Positions 53,518-61,972 are shown, counted from the stretch's first letter. The stretch: DNA of 64,000 bases from Microbacterium sp. Root53 (GCF_001426925.1 NZ_LMFR01000025.1:57340-121339); one strand, 5' to 3'. Notes: a model not told the origin generated them from the letters alone. Numbers and translations: made by a program.

Positions 53518-53784
53518 ATGGAACCGCTGACAAGCCAGAGCGGCCACCCGCTGTTTGAGCACCACTGCACGATCTGCGGCCACCGCGGAGACCTCCTCCC
53601 CGAGGACGGCGCATACGAACCCGGGTGGGACGCGCCGCCACGGATCGGGATCTGGGGACTCCTCACTCCACGGACCTGCCCGGGCTGCGGAACCCGCGGC
53701 ACCCTCACCTTGGCGCTCGTCGCCGAAGACGGACCCCGCGGCCACCGGTGGCAGATCATCCGCAAGCCAAGGCCGAGAGCGTGA
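53518..53784 (+). CDS. Small zinc-ribbon-like protein (88 aa)
   Basis: Two CxxC-type pairs, CTICG (residues ~17-21) and CPGCG (~53-57), with H14-H15 next to the first, suggest a treble-clef or ribbon zinc site. Length and charge suit a protein- or DNA-binding adaptor. Its TGA overlaps the GTG of the next gene. Confidence 0.6.
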   Translation: MEPLTSQSGHPLFEHHCTICGHRGDLLPEDGAYEPGWDAPPRIGIWGLLTPRTCPGCGTRGTLTLALVAEDGPRGHRWQIIRKPRPRA

Positions 53785-54029
53785 TCGACATGTGCCCGCC
53801 GACTGCACTGGTGAGGGATGCGGTGTGGCCATGGATCTCGGACTGGCTGCAGTCTCCCGGCTTCGGCGGTTTCGTAGCCCTCGTCGCGGGCGTCGTCCTC
53901 TACGTGATCACCGCGCCGCGCCGCGGCTCGCAGAGCCAGAAGCAGCACACCGCACGACGCCTGGAAGCCCTGGCCCGAGAGGCCAGGGACGCGGCGCAGA
54001 AACGGAAGAGAGAGACCCCAGATGGATGA
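53781..54029 (+). CDS. Small single-TM protein (82 aa)
   Basis: GTG 53781 overlaps the preceding stop (GTGA). One TM segment (FGGFVALVAGVVLYVITA) is followed by a basic tail and a charged helix (RRLEALAREARDAAQKRKRE). It overlaps the AAA+ gene by 8 nt. It may tether the AAA+ or DHH protein to the membrane; this is inference. Confidence 0.55.
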   Translation: MIDMCPPTALVRDAVWPWISDWLQSPGFGGFVALVAGVVLYVITAPRRGSQSQKQHTARRLEALAREARDAAQKRKRETPDG

Positions 54030-55776
54030 GAACGACATCACGCCGGCACGGCAGAGCAACGACCCCTTCGCGGACTGCACTTCGCCGCTCGAGCAGAACC
54101 CGGAGCCTGCCGCAGAGGTCATCGACCTCGCCCAGGCCGCCCGGCGCCGCGCGGCCGGCAGGCGACCTGCAGAGGCGAAGGAGATCGCCGGGCAGCTGCT
54201 GCGGGTGACGCCGCCGATCGTCGCCGTCGTCGGCAAGCCCGGCATCGGACGCACCTCCCTGTTGCGGGAGGTCGAAAGCCTGCTGCTGGGTTTGAAAGAC
54301 GTGCCGCTGGTCAGCTGGTTCCGACCAGACACCGACCGCCCGTCCGACGAGCTGCAGCGAGACCTGGACTTCCTCAACTCCACCGACGGGTGGCGGGCCC
54401 GGGAGGTGCTGGTGATCGACGACCTCGACACGGTCGCCCGGCTCGGCACGCGCGGCCCCGACGTGATCCTGCTCGAGCAGATCAGCCTCGCCCACCACCG
54501 TGACAGGATCTGCTTCCTCGTCAGCATCGACGAGAAGCAGCTCGAGCGCCTCGCCGACGTGCACGAAGAACTGGCGTCCTCCCTGCACAAGATCCGCCTC
54601 TCCGAACTGGCGATGTCGGATCTGCGGTCGGTCGTCATGGCGGCGGGGGAGACTCTCGCCTCCCGGGCCGGCGTCGCCCTCGGTGCTGGTGTCGTCGACT
54701 CCGTGCTTGCCCCGGCAGGTCTAGTCGAGCCGCGCGCTCACCCGGGCCTTGCGCTCGACCGGATCGATGCGGCCATCGGCCGCGCCCGCATCCAGCGCCA
54801 GACCAGCGTCACGGTCGGGCACGTTCAAGCCGATCCGACAAGGTCCGTCGCCCTGGTCGACCGGGCACGGTCGGCGACGGCGGACGAATTGGCGCAACAG
54901 CTGAGGGAGGGCGTGCGCGGGCAGGACCTCGCGATCGAAACGTTCGCGGGCCGGCTGGCGCCGGCGTTCGCCGGTCTGAAGCTTCGTCCGGAGCGCCCAC
55001 AGGGGGTGTTCCTGTTCGCCGGACCCTCCGGGGTAGGCAAGACCGAGCTCGCCCGGCAGACGGCCCAGGTGGCGTACGGGTCGACGGACGCGCTGATCCG
55101 GCTCGACATGTCGGAGTATGGCAACGGCCAGGACGGTCGCGTCAAGCTGATCGGCGCACATCGCTCGTGGAAGAACAGCTCCACCGACGGGCTGCTGACG
55201 ACGCGGGTGATCGCGAACCCTCGGAGTGTTGTACTGCTCGACGAGTTCGAGAAGTCCAGCCCCGAGATCTGGCCGCTGTTCCTACAGGTCTTCGACGAAG
55301 GTCGTCTGTCGGACGGATGGGACCAGACCGCCTCGTTCGCCGAGACGACCATCGTCCTCACCTCCAACCTCGGCGTCCGCGAGGGCGCCACTCGCACCGC
55401 GGGGTTCGGCGCTGGCGGTGGGTTCAGTACGGGCAAGCAGTTGGACGCGGTCACGCGGGCGCTGCCGCCGGAGCTGATGAACAGGATCACCGCAGTGATC
55501 CCGTTCGCCCCGCTCACCGAGGACACGATTCGAGAACTCGCCCACCTCGAGCTCGGACGTGCTGCGCGCCGGTTTGCCGAGAAGGGCTGGTTGATCGAGT
55601 GGGACGACGATCTGACGGAGTGGCTTGCTCGGGCTGGATACGACCCTGCCTACGGAGCACGTCACCTCCAACGTGCTATCGAGCGCGAGGTGTTCCCGCT
55701 GGTGGCGCGCAGCCCGCGGATCACGATCCGCATCGAGGTCGGGCCCGGAGGGCCTGTAGTCACGCCCACGGGATAG
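54022..55776 (+). CDS. ClpB/ClpA-like AAA+ ATPase with degenerate first ATPase domain (584 aa)
   Basis: Two AAA+ modules without a Clp-N domain or the ClpB coiled coil. In the first, the P-loop reads GKPGIGRTS (residues 71-79) with arginine in the catalytic lysine position; Walker B is LVIDDLD. The second is intact: GPSGVGKTE (334-342), VVLLDEFEK, LTSNLG, and the C-terminal YDPAYGARHLQRAIERE. It is much shorter than ClpB (~860). Probably a remodelling ATPase with one active ring, acting with the DHH enzyme. Confidence 0.75.
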   Translation: MDENDITPARQSNDPFADCTSPLEQNPEPAAEVIDLAQAARRRAAGRRPAEAKEIAGQLLRVTPPIVAVVGKPGIGRTSLLREVESLLLGLKDVPLVSWFRPDTDRPSDELQRDLDFLNSTDGWRAREVLVIDDLDTVARLGTRGPDVILLEQISLAHHRDRICFLVSIDEKQLERLADVHEELASSLHKIRLSELAMSDLRSVVMAAGETLASRAGVALGAGVVDSVLAPAGLVEPRAHPGLALDRIDAAIGRARIQRQTSVTVGHVQADPTRSVALVDRARSATADELAQQLREGVRGQDLAIETFAGRLAPAFAGLKLRPERPQGVFLFAGPSGVGKTELARQTAQVAYGSTDALIRLDMSEYGNGQDGRVKLIGAHRSWKNSSTDGLLTTRVIANPRSVVLLDEFEKSSPEIWPLFLQVFDEGRLSDGWDQTASFAETTIVLTSNLGVREGATRTAGFGAGGGFSTGKQLDAVTRALPPELMNRITAVIPFAPLTEDTIRELAHLELGRAARRFAEKGWLIEWDDDLTEWLARAGYDPAYGARHLQRAIEREVFPLVARSPRITIRIEVGPGGPVVTPTG

Positions 55777-56003
55777 CCGCCGAATCGGTTCTGAAGGCCG
55801 CAGCGGGGGTGCTCGGCTACGGAAGATCGCGAACCTCCCGTACCCGTCGCCGTGCCATTTTCGTCGAGCTGCGCGAGTAATCGTCCAAAAGTGTCAGGGG
55901 TGCTGAGTAGCGTGGTGATCACGCACTGAGTCATCCAAAGGTGCGAGGCCCTTCGGCCGACGAGTGGGTACGCCAAGCAACTGGTAACGGGTTCGGCTAA
56001 CAC

Positions 56004-56035
56004 GGTCCTCTCGAGAGTTTCGACTTTCGAGGACC
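56004..56035. promoter_or_regulatory. Dyad just upstream of the Xis-like gene
   Basis: GGTCCTC (56004-56010) and GAGGACC (56029-56035) form an inverted repeat ending 4 nt before the ATG at 56040. It could be an autoregulatory or Xis-binding site. The gap 55777-56003 holds no gene I can support. Confidence 0.4.
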
Positions 56036-56039
56036 AGCT

Positions 56040-56267
56040 ATGCCCTTTTCCGATCCGGCCAGCGCTCCGCTGCTCAGCTCTCTGATCCCTCCCGCCACCC
56101 TCGCGGCGTCGCTCGACACGACCGAACGCACGCTCAGCGAGTGGCGCATCACCGGCCGCGGGCCGAAGTACATCCGCGCGGGCCGCCGCGTCTTCTACCG
56201 CCCCGAGGCGGTCGACGAGTGGCTGCTCAGCCAGGAGCACACGAGCACCTCCGAGGAGCTCTCATGA
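56040..56267 (+). CDS. Excisionase-like HTH protein (75 aa)
   Basis: A MerR/Xis-type winged helix: LIPPATLAASLDTTERTLSEWRITGRGPKYIRAGRRVFYRPEAVDEWL. It lies 46 bp upstream of the integrase on the same strand, as is usual for Xis-Int pairs, and should bend att DNA to direct excision. Confidence 0.8.
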   Translation: MPFSDPASAPLLSSLIPPATLAASLDTTERTLSEWRITGRGPKYIRAGRRVFYRPEAVDEWLLSQEHTSTSEELS

Positions 56268-56313
56268 GCCGCGCCCTCAACCACCTGACCCACAACTGAA
56301 TAGAGGAACGACC

Positions 56314-57456
56314 ATGGGCAGCGCCTACTCGTACAAGACCACCACGGGCATCCGCTGGGAGGCCCGCTACCGCCGTCCCGACGGCAAGCAGACCAGCAAG
56401 AAGGGCTTCAAGCGCAAGCGCGACGCACTCGACTTCATCACCGAGGTCGAGTCGTCGAAGAGCAAGGGCACCTTCATCTCCGAGAGCGACGGTCAGGTGA
56501 CCGTCGGCGTGCTCGGTGCCGACTGGATCCTTGCTCACAGCGTCACGATCAAGCCCTCCACGGCGCACAGCGAGGAGAGCGCCTGGCGCGTCCACGTCGA
56601 GCCGAGATGGGGCGCGCGCAAGATCGGATCGATCCGGCACACCGAGGTGACTCGTTGGGTCGCCGAGATGAGCAAGGTCTGCTCCGCGACGACCGTGAAG
56701 CGTGCCCACGGGCTGCTTGCGGCGATCCTGGACTCCGCCGTGCGAGACCGCCGGATCGCCTTCAACCCGGCCCGCGAGGTGAAGACCCCGCGCAAGAAGA
56801 AGAAGGCGAAGCCCTACCTCAACCACGAGCAGGTCGAGCGGCTCGCAGTCGCATCGAAGTACCCGGACTTCGTGAGATTCCTGGCGTACACCGGCCTGCG
56901 CTGGGGCGAGGCGACCGGCCTGAAGGTCGTGCACGTCGACCGCAAGCGGCGCCGACTGTGGATCGAGGAGAACGCCGTCAAGGTGAACGGCCACGTCCAG
57001 GTTGGCAGCCCGAAGCCTCACGAGAACCGCTCCGTTCCGTACCCCGCCTTCCTGGACGCCGCGCTCGCTCGTGCATGCAAGGGCAAGACGGCGGACGACC
57101 TGCTGTGGCCGGCGGAGTTCGGCGGCTACCTCTCGCAGGGCAACGCGGTATCGGGGTGGTTCGCCAGCGCTGTCAAGCGTGTGAGGGCTGAGGAGATCGA
57201 GGCCAACGCGGCCGCTGAGGAGCGCGGCGAGGACGTGTCCTCCGTGATGCCGCGCGTCACCCCGCACGATCTGCGCCACACCGCCGCGTCGCTCGCGGTC
57301 AGTGCCGGCGCCAATGTGAAAGCCGTGCAGCGCATGCTCGGCCACGCCTCGGCGAGCATGACCCTGGACGTCTACACCGACCTCTTCGAGGACGACCTCA
57401 ACGAGGTTGCCGAGGCGCTCGACAGGACGCGGGCGGCTGCCCTGGGGAAGAAGTGA
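56314..57456 (+). CDS. Tyrosine recombinase / integrase (380 aa)
   Basis: Catalyses integration and excision at the tRNA-Ser att site. An AP2-like arm-binding N-terminus (YSYKTTTGIRWEARYRRPDGKQ) precedes a core-binding domain (residues ~60-150). The catalytic set is complete: R196 in TGLRWGEATGL, H318-xx-R321 in PHDLRHTAAS, H344 in MLGHAS, and nucleophile Y354 in TLDVYTDLF. It is 4.5 kb from attR rather than adjacent to it. Confidence 0.92.
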   Translation: MGSAYSYKTTTGIRWEARYRRPDGKQTSKKGFKRKRDALDFITEVESSKSKGTFISESDGQVTVGVLGADWILAHSVTIKPSTAHSEESAWRVHVEPRWGARKIGSIRHTEVTRWVAEMSKVCSATTVKRAHGLLAAILDSAVRDRRIAFNPAREVKTPRKKKKAKPYLNHEQVERLAVASKYPDFVRFLAYTGLRWGEATGLKVVHVDRKRRRLWIEENAVKVNGHVQVGSPKPHENRSVPYPAFLDAALARACKGKTADDLLWPAEFGGYLSQGNAVSGWFASAVKRVRAEEIEANAAAEERGEDVSSVMPRVTPHDLRHTAASLAVSAGANVKAVQRMLGHASASMTLDVYTDLFEDDLNEVAEALDRTRAAALGKK

Positions 57457-57515
57457 TCGGTCCCGAGGCCGGTTCGCGCTCCGGCGAGGCTCGCATTGAG
57501 CGGTTCTATGGCCTC

Positions 57516-57570
57516 CGCCGAGCACCGCCGAGCACCGCCGAGCACCGCCGAGCACCGCCGAGCACCGCCG
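57516..57570 (+). repeat. 10-bp tandem repeat behind the integrase gene
   Basis: CGCCGAGCAC is repeated five times (57516-57565), followed by a half copy. Function unknown; copy number is likely variable. Confidence 0.85.
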
Positions 57571-57639
57571 CGCTGCGTCGGCGTGAATCCCCGCACAGCT
57601 CCATCAGCCACCCAATTTGTAAGCACCGGAAGGAACGCA

Positions 57640-57954
57640 ATGCGTCCAAGAGTCGAACCATTCAATCCCAACGTCTCCATCCGCCTGGTGCCCGACGGCG
57701 ACACCTGGGTCGCCAAGTCGGTTGCCGGCAGTCGATTCGGATCAGGCTCAACACCTGCGGAGGCTCTCGCCGACCTCGCGGCGTCTGAAGGGCTCAATGA
57801 ACGCGCTCTCGCTCACATCGAGCGCATGCGCGAGGCTCACATCCGCGACGATGCGATTCTCGAGGAGATCTACCAGGCGAAGCGGCACCACCAGCGGCGC
57901 AAGGCCGCCGAACGCAGGATCCCCAACATCATCCAGTTCAGGAGATCTCGCTGA
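57640..57954 (+). CDS. HicB-like small protein (104 aa)
   Basis: VSIRLVPDGDTWVAKSVAGSRFGSGSTPAEALADLAAS resembles the partial RNase-H-like fold of HicB antitoxins. The C-terminal half is helical and basic. AAGGAA precedes ATG 57640. No HicA partner is adjacent, so it may be solitary. Confidence 0.55.
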   Translation: MRPRVEPFNPNVSIRLVPDGDTWVAKSVAGSRFGSGSTPAEALADLAASEGLNERALAHIERMREAHIRDDAILEEIYQAKRHHQRRKAAERRIPNIIQFRRSR

Positions 57955-58160
57955 GCAACAGGTCGATCGGGGTTCGCCAGCGCGCTGCGAGCCTTCAGCA
58001 GTAACCGGGCTCGGCGCCGTCGATCTACGTGACCGACGGCGCCGAGTGTCGAGCCTGGGGTGATCGGCCGCGCGAGGAGAAGACGCGAATGTCCTCGCTC
58101 CCCGGTACCGTCTGCAGAAGCGGCTGCAGGGTGAAGTCCACCGAAGCCGGGGGAGTGACC

Positions 58161-59522
58161 ATGAGCAACGAGATCGAGCTCGTCAGCGACGGCGACGGGC
58201 TGTCCGTCATCGGAGCACCGGCCGACATCGAGCGGTTCATGCTCTCCGTGGGCCTCGACAACGTGCCGTCGCGTGACCTCGATCTGCGACGTCTGCGGTC
58301 GTTTTCGGGCACGGGTGGTGCGGCGCTGGGCGTAGCCGCGGACATCGCGCAGAACTCAGGGCGGTGGGTGAAGCTCACTGAAGAGTCGGCCAAGGCTGTG
58401 CAGCAGTACGGCCTCATGGCGTCCAAGACGCCCGGCGTGAGCCACGCGATGATCGGCCAGCCGGGAGACATCAAGCAGTGGCTGCAGATCGCGCAGGCAC
58501 CGACAACGCTTCTCAGCGGCCCGTTCGCTCTGACCGCGCTGGGCACGATGATGCAGCAACGCGCGATGCAGGAGCAGATGGATGCCATCGTCGAGTACCT
58601 GCAGGAAATAGACGAGAAGCTCGATGACATCCTGCGCGCGCAGAAGGACGCGGTTCTCGCCGACATGATCGGCGTCGATCTCGTGATCGAGGAAGCGCTC
58701 ACAGTTCGCGATCAGGTCGGCCGTGTCTCGGAGATCACGTGGTCGAAGGTGCAGGCGACCGGCATGACGATCGCGCGCACCCAGGCATACGCGATCCGCC
58801 AGCTCGACGCCATCGCGGACAAGCTCGAGAAGAAGGCCGACCTCGGAGACATCGCCAAGGCGACGAAGGAATCCGAGCCTCGGGTGCGCGAGTGGCTCGC
58901 CGTCATCGCCCGCACGTTCCAGCTTCAGGACGGCATCTCCGTGCTCGAGCTCGACCGCGTTCTCGATGCCGCTCCTGAGGACTTGGAAAGCCACCGTCTT
59001 GGCCTGCGTGCCGCTCGGCAGAACCGGATCGACTTGATCGGCCGCAGCACGGCGCGACTCCTGACGCAGATGGACGCGACTGTCCAGCGCGCCAACGCGA
59101 AGGTACTGCTCAACCCATTCGACGCACCCGCTGCGGTGAAGTCGAGCAACAAGGTCGCGACGGGCGTCCTGGACTTCCGCGGACGCCTCGGCATCGAGTC
59201 CGGCCACGAGGCCAAAGACGCAAAGCGATGGAGTCAGGCGTTCGTCGAGGCCGGCGAGAAGGTGCGGGTCTCGGCAACCGATGGCGCCGCCGCCGCGGCC
59301 CGCTTCAGCACCTCGACCGTCGACCGCGCCACAGAGGCGTTCCGGGCTGTCGACATCGACGGCGACGGCATCCGCGACAAGCCGCGTGCCGCGGCCGCAG
59401 CCGAAGAGGCCGGGGCCGCGCTGAAAGGTGCCGCCGCCGGCGTCGCTGGTGCTTTCGGCACGCTCTTCGCGCGCAAGCAGGCTGCTGCGGGATCGACAGA
59501 GGCAACCGATAACGAGGCATGA
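58161..59522 (+). CDS. Unknown helical protein with an EF-hand-like loop (453 aa)
   Basis: No family recognised. After a short beta-rich start, residues ~85-125 include GVSHAMIGQPGDIKQWLQIAQAP and a weakly hydrophobic stretch (LLSGPFALTALGTMM). Then a long helix (EQMDAIVEYLQEIDEKLDDILRAQKDAVL) suggests a coiled coil. Near residue 412 is DIDGDGIRD, a calcium-loop-like motif, before an Ala-rich tail with AAGVAGAFGTLF. GGGGGAG precedes ATG 58161. Its stop overlaps a 49-residue ORF. Confidence 0.7.
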   Translation: MSNEIELVSDGDGLSVIGAPADIERFMLSVGLDNVPSRDLDLRRLRSFSGTGGAALGVAADIAQNSGRWVKLTEESAKAVQQYGLMASKTPGVSHAMIGQPGDIKQWLQIAQAPTTLLSGPFALTALGTMMQQRAMQEQMDAIVEYLQEIDEKLDDILRAQKDAVLADMIGVDLVIEEALTVRDQVGRVSEITWSKVQATGMTIARTQAYAIRQLDAIADKLEKKADLGDIAKATKESEPRVREWLAVIARTFQLQDGISVLELDRVLDAAPEDLESHRLGLRAARQNRIDLIGRSTARLLTQMDATVQRANAKVLLNPFDAPAAVKSSNKVATGVLDFRGRLGIESGHEAKDAKRWSQAFVEAGEKVRVSATDGAAAAARFSTSTVDRATEAFRAVDIDGDGIRDKPRAAAAAEEAGAALKGAAAGVAGAFGTLFARKQAAAGSTEATDNEA

Positions 59523-59668
59523 TTCCGGGCGTTATCGCGCGGGTCGAGGAGCTCGAGGCTAGCGCGGCGGCTGACGGCGAGGTGAGGAACTGCGGGTCCG
59601 TCACGCCGTGTGCTATCCAGCATGCCCTGCGGCACACAGTGACTTTGCTCGCGAGAGCGCGGGGCTGA
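59519..59668 (+). CDS. Small ORF coupled to the 453-aa gene (49 aa)
   Basis: ATGA overlap at 59519-59522 joins it to the upstream gene, as with true operon partners. It starts MIPGVIARVEELEASAAADG and holds two cysteines (NCGS, PCAI). Function unknown. A further GTG frame (59670-59834) follows but is doubtful. Confidence 0.4.
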   Translation: MIPGVIARVEELEASAAADGEVRNCGSVTPCAIQHALRHTVTLLARARG

Positions 59669-59760
59669 TGTGAAGACCCTATGGCGCGCGCTCGGCCACG
59701 CGCCTGCGAACATGAGGCCCGAAGTAGCGGAGACGCTGGACCCGCAGGAAGCGGCGGCCT

Positions 59761-61743
59761 TCAGGCCGGACTGGTCTTCTCTGGCAAGGGATCTGCACCG
59801 AGGTTCTCCGCGGCGAGCCAGAAGTCGTCGTTGAGCTTGATGATCAGGGCTACGGTTACGCGGAGCGCAGTGACGTATGCCGTGAAGTGCTCATCCTCAC
59901 TGTCGCGGTTCGCCTGTGTGCCGTGGAGATACCTGTTCCGGAGATTCGGCCCGTTGCTGAAGTCGACCGCATTGAGGATGTAGTTGAAGTAGTCAGCTTC
60001 GGCTTCGGTGAGCAACGTCGAGCGACAGGTAACCCAGCCTTTCGTGACCATCGCATCCACCTCGGAGCGGCACTTCTCGGACAGGTGGTAGTAGCTCGCC
60101 GCCCTCGTCGTGAAGAGAGAGGCGAGGATGTGAAACCGCTCGGCGCTGGCGATACCGACCCGCGTCCCAGTGTTCGCAAGAACTCCCCGACTGATCAGAA
60201 AGTCTACGGCTGGTCGCTGGTGCTCGGCGAAGTCGTCGTAGGTGAGATGGTTCTCGACCATGAGCCCGGCGGCATTCTCCGACTTCAGGCTTTCACTGAT
60301 GTAGGTCAGGAGTGACTGGTCCGAGAATAAGAGGTGAAGGATTCCATCAAGGTCGGAGCCGTTCACGGCGTAGACGTACTTGCCGGGTAGCAGACTTGGG
60401 ATCTCTTTGTACCTGACGGGCTCGGAGCTGATAGATAGAAGGTCGCGATCCACCTCTCCGTATCGAGCAAACAAGGTGAACTGGGCCATCGCGCTCTCCA
60501 TCTCCACAAAGAGGTGACGAACTCGCTGGAGATAAGTAGACGCCCTGTCGGATGGCGTGAACGCAAAGTTCGCGGCCCCGAACTCATTCTCGAGATACTC
60601 CTCGAAAAACCAGCTGAAGACTCGTTCCAGGTCCACGTCTCTTGTCCCGAGGAAGTGATGGTAGAGGCGCGTCTGCAGGAGAGTGCGAATGTCGGTAAGG
60701 CGGAACTCCGCACCGATCTTGTACTCGTTCTTTCCGGTGGTTCCCATGAAGCGCTCCATGACGCCGAGCTGCGATGGGTACGCTGGCAAGACAAGCAAGC
60801 TCTGCTCGTCGACGAACCCGAAGAGATGTTGGAAGTTGTTGAGGATGCTCGGTTCGTCGAGGGTTCCGTTGAGCCACTCGGTGCTGTAGGTGTATCGAAC
60901 CGTCCAGCCGTCTGTGGTGTCCAGCTCTAACATTTCGGGGCTGTCCTGACTGTCCGAGAGCCCTACTTCGCATCCAGTCTTGAAACCGCTGTTCTCTGCG
61001 AAGAAGGAATTTGTGATCTCGTTGTTGCGACGTTGCGCGCGAAGTCTTAACTTAGCGTCGAGCGCAATCTCCTTGATGTCTTTCGCGGTTGCGATCAGCT
61101 TGATGTAGTTCGTATTCGCATCTTCGCTGTCGATGTAGCGCTCGAGGAGCGAATGCGCATCGGAAGGCGACAGGCTTCGAGGCAGATGTATTGCTGTGCG
61201 GGTGCCAGCCTCAAGATGTTTTCGAATTACGTGCTCGGCATTGCTCGGTGAGGCAAGCAGCTCGCTCCGTATCTCGGCGTCGTAGGCTTCCACGAGTTTC
61301 CGACTCGCAAGCATTGTGCCGAGGTGGACCCCAGTGGCGGTGAGCGCGGGCAGTGCTACGGATGCCCTGCAGCGATCGAACGCTTTGTACCGGCCGAGGA
61401 GGTCGATCAGATCGGCGTGGTACTCATAGCCGACGGTAGCCACCGCGGTGGCGAAGTCGGCTTCCCCCAGGGCAGAAAAGTAGCGCGCGATCGCGCGGTG
61501 GATCTCAGGGATGCGGGCCTGGGAACGCTTCCGCTGCTCCTCGCTGTACTCCGCAGGGAAGAATCCGTGCTCGAGGAACTGCTGAACATTGTGAAACTCG
61601 AGGAGGTCTTCGGTGATTGCCGGCGGACTCTCGGGGTCGAAGCGTTCCACGAGCTCAGCAACTCGCGGGAGGTACCAGCTGATCGAGAGGTCGTTGACGC
61701 TGTAGAACCGCACCCGCCGTATGGATGGATCGTCTTCGCTCAC
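59761..61743 (-). CDS. Large unknown protein with C-terminal HEPN motif (660 aa)
   Basis: Last gene before attR. No overall family recognised. The C-terminal helical segment ILNAVDFSNGPNLRNRYLHG contains R602-NRYL-H607, a good match to the Rx4-6H catalytic motif of HEPN RNases, as in many abortive-infection proteins. The central part is mixed (RYTYSTEWLNG, FSWFFEEYLENEF). GTG 61743 is chosen because GAGAAT lies 6 nt upstream; an ATG at 61830 would run into the subterminal repeat. Base composition is less GC-rich than its neighbours. Confidence 0.65.
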   Translation of the reverse strand: MSEDDPSIRRVRFYSVNDLSISWYLPRVAELVERFDPESPPAITEDLLEFHNVQQFLEHGFFPAEYSEEQRKRSQARIPEIHRAIARYFSALGEADFATAVATVGYEYHADLIDLLGRYKAFDRCRASVALPALTATGVHLGTMLASRKLVEAYDAEIRSELLASPSNAEHVIRKHLEAGTRTAIHLPRSLSPSDAHSLLERYIDSEDANTNYIKLIATAKDIKEIALDAKLRLRAQRRNNEITNSFFAENSGFKTGCEVGLSDSQDSPEMLELDTTDGWTVRYTYSTEWLNGTLDEPSILNNFQHLFGFVDEQSLLVLPAYPSQLGVMERFMGTTGKNEYKIGAEFRLTDIRTLLQTRLYHHFLGTRDVDLERVFSWFFEEYLENEFGAANFAFTPSDRASTYLQRVRHLFVEMESAMAQFTLFARYGEVDRDLLSISSEPVRYKEIPSLLPGKYVYAVNGSDLDGILHLLFSDQSLLTYISESLKSENAAGLMVENHLTYDDFAEHQRPAVDFLISRGVLANTGTRVGIASAERFHILASLFTTRAASYYHLSEKCRSEVDAMVTKGWVTCRSTLLTEAEADYFNYILNAVDFSNGPNLRNRYLHGTQANRDSEDEHFTAYVTALRVTVALIIKLNDDFWLAAENLGADPLPEKTSPA

Positions 61744-61818
61744 ACCCGTATTCTCGGCCACCAGATGGCATCCAGGGCAAGCTGCGCACGATTGCTGTCG
61801 GCGAAGCGGGGCGCCCTC

Positions 61819-61838
61819 CCGTGGGAACATCCTGGTAA
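61819..61838 (+). repeat. 20-bp subterminal direct repeat, right copy
   Basis: Identical to 27829-27848; lies 106 bp inside attR in the same orientation. Confidence 0.7.
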
Positions 61839-61944
61839 CAGAACACCTGTGAGCACCTGGTTCCAGTTGCGTCAGGACGTGCCCAACTTCCGCGAAATCA
61901 CGCGATTTCAGACGTCCGTGACCACAGCACCGAACCCCAGATCA

Positions 61945-61971
61945 GGGTTCAAATCCCACCGTCACCGCCAC
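61945..61971 (+). other. attR, 27-bp copy of the tRNA-Ser 3' end
   Basis: Exact repeat of 27735-27761. The DNA to its left is not tRNA-like, so this is the displaced original 3' end of tRNA-Ser. Confidence 0.88.
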
Positions 61972-61972
61972 T

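Larger units (their letters stand above)
27735..61971 (+). mobile_element. Integrative mobilizable element / defence island in tRNA-Ser (about 34.2 kb)
   Basis: The last 27 bp of tRNA-Ser plus one base (27735-27761) recur exactly at 61945-61971. This is the signature of tyrosine-recombinase integration into a tRNA 3' end. Inside are a tyrosine integrase (56314), an Xis-like HTH protein (56040), a MobV-type relaxase (48732) with an oriT-like hairpin array, and mostly defence-type cargo. No conjugation (T4SS) genes are visible, so it should need a helper for transfer. Parts, especially 59.7-61.9 kb, look less GC-rich than the core. The integrase is 4.5 kb from attR, which suggests later cargo gain. 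Confidence 0.85.

Noticed and set aside
59670..59834. GTG-started 54-codon frame after the 49-aa ORF
   Set aside because: It runs into the 3' end of the convergent HEPN gene and has a basic, low-complexity tail; too weak to annotate.
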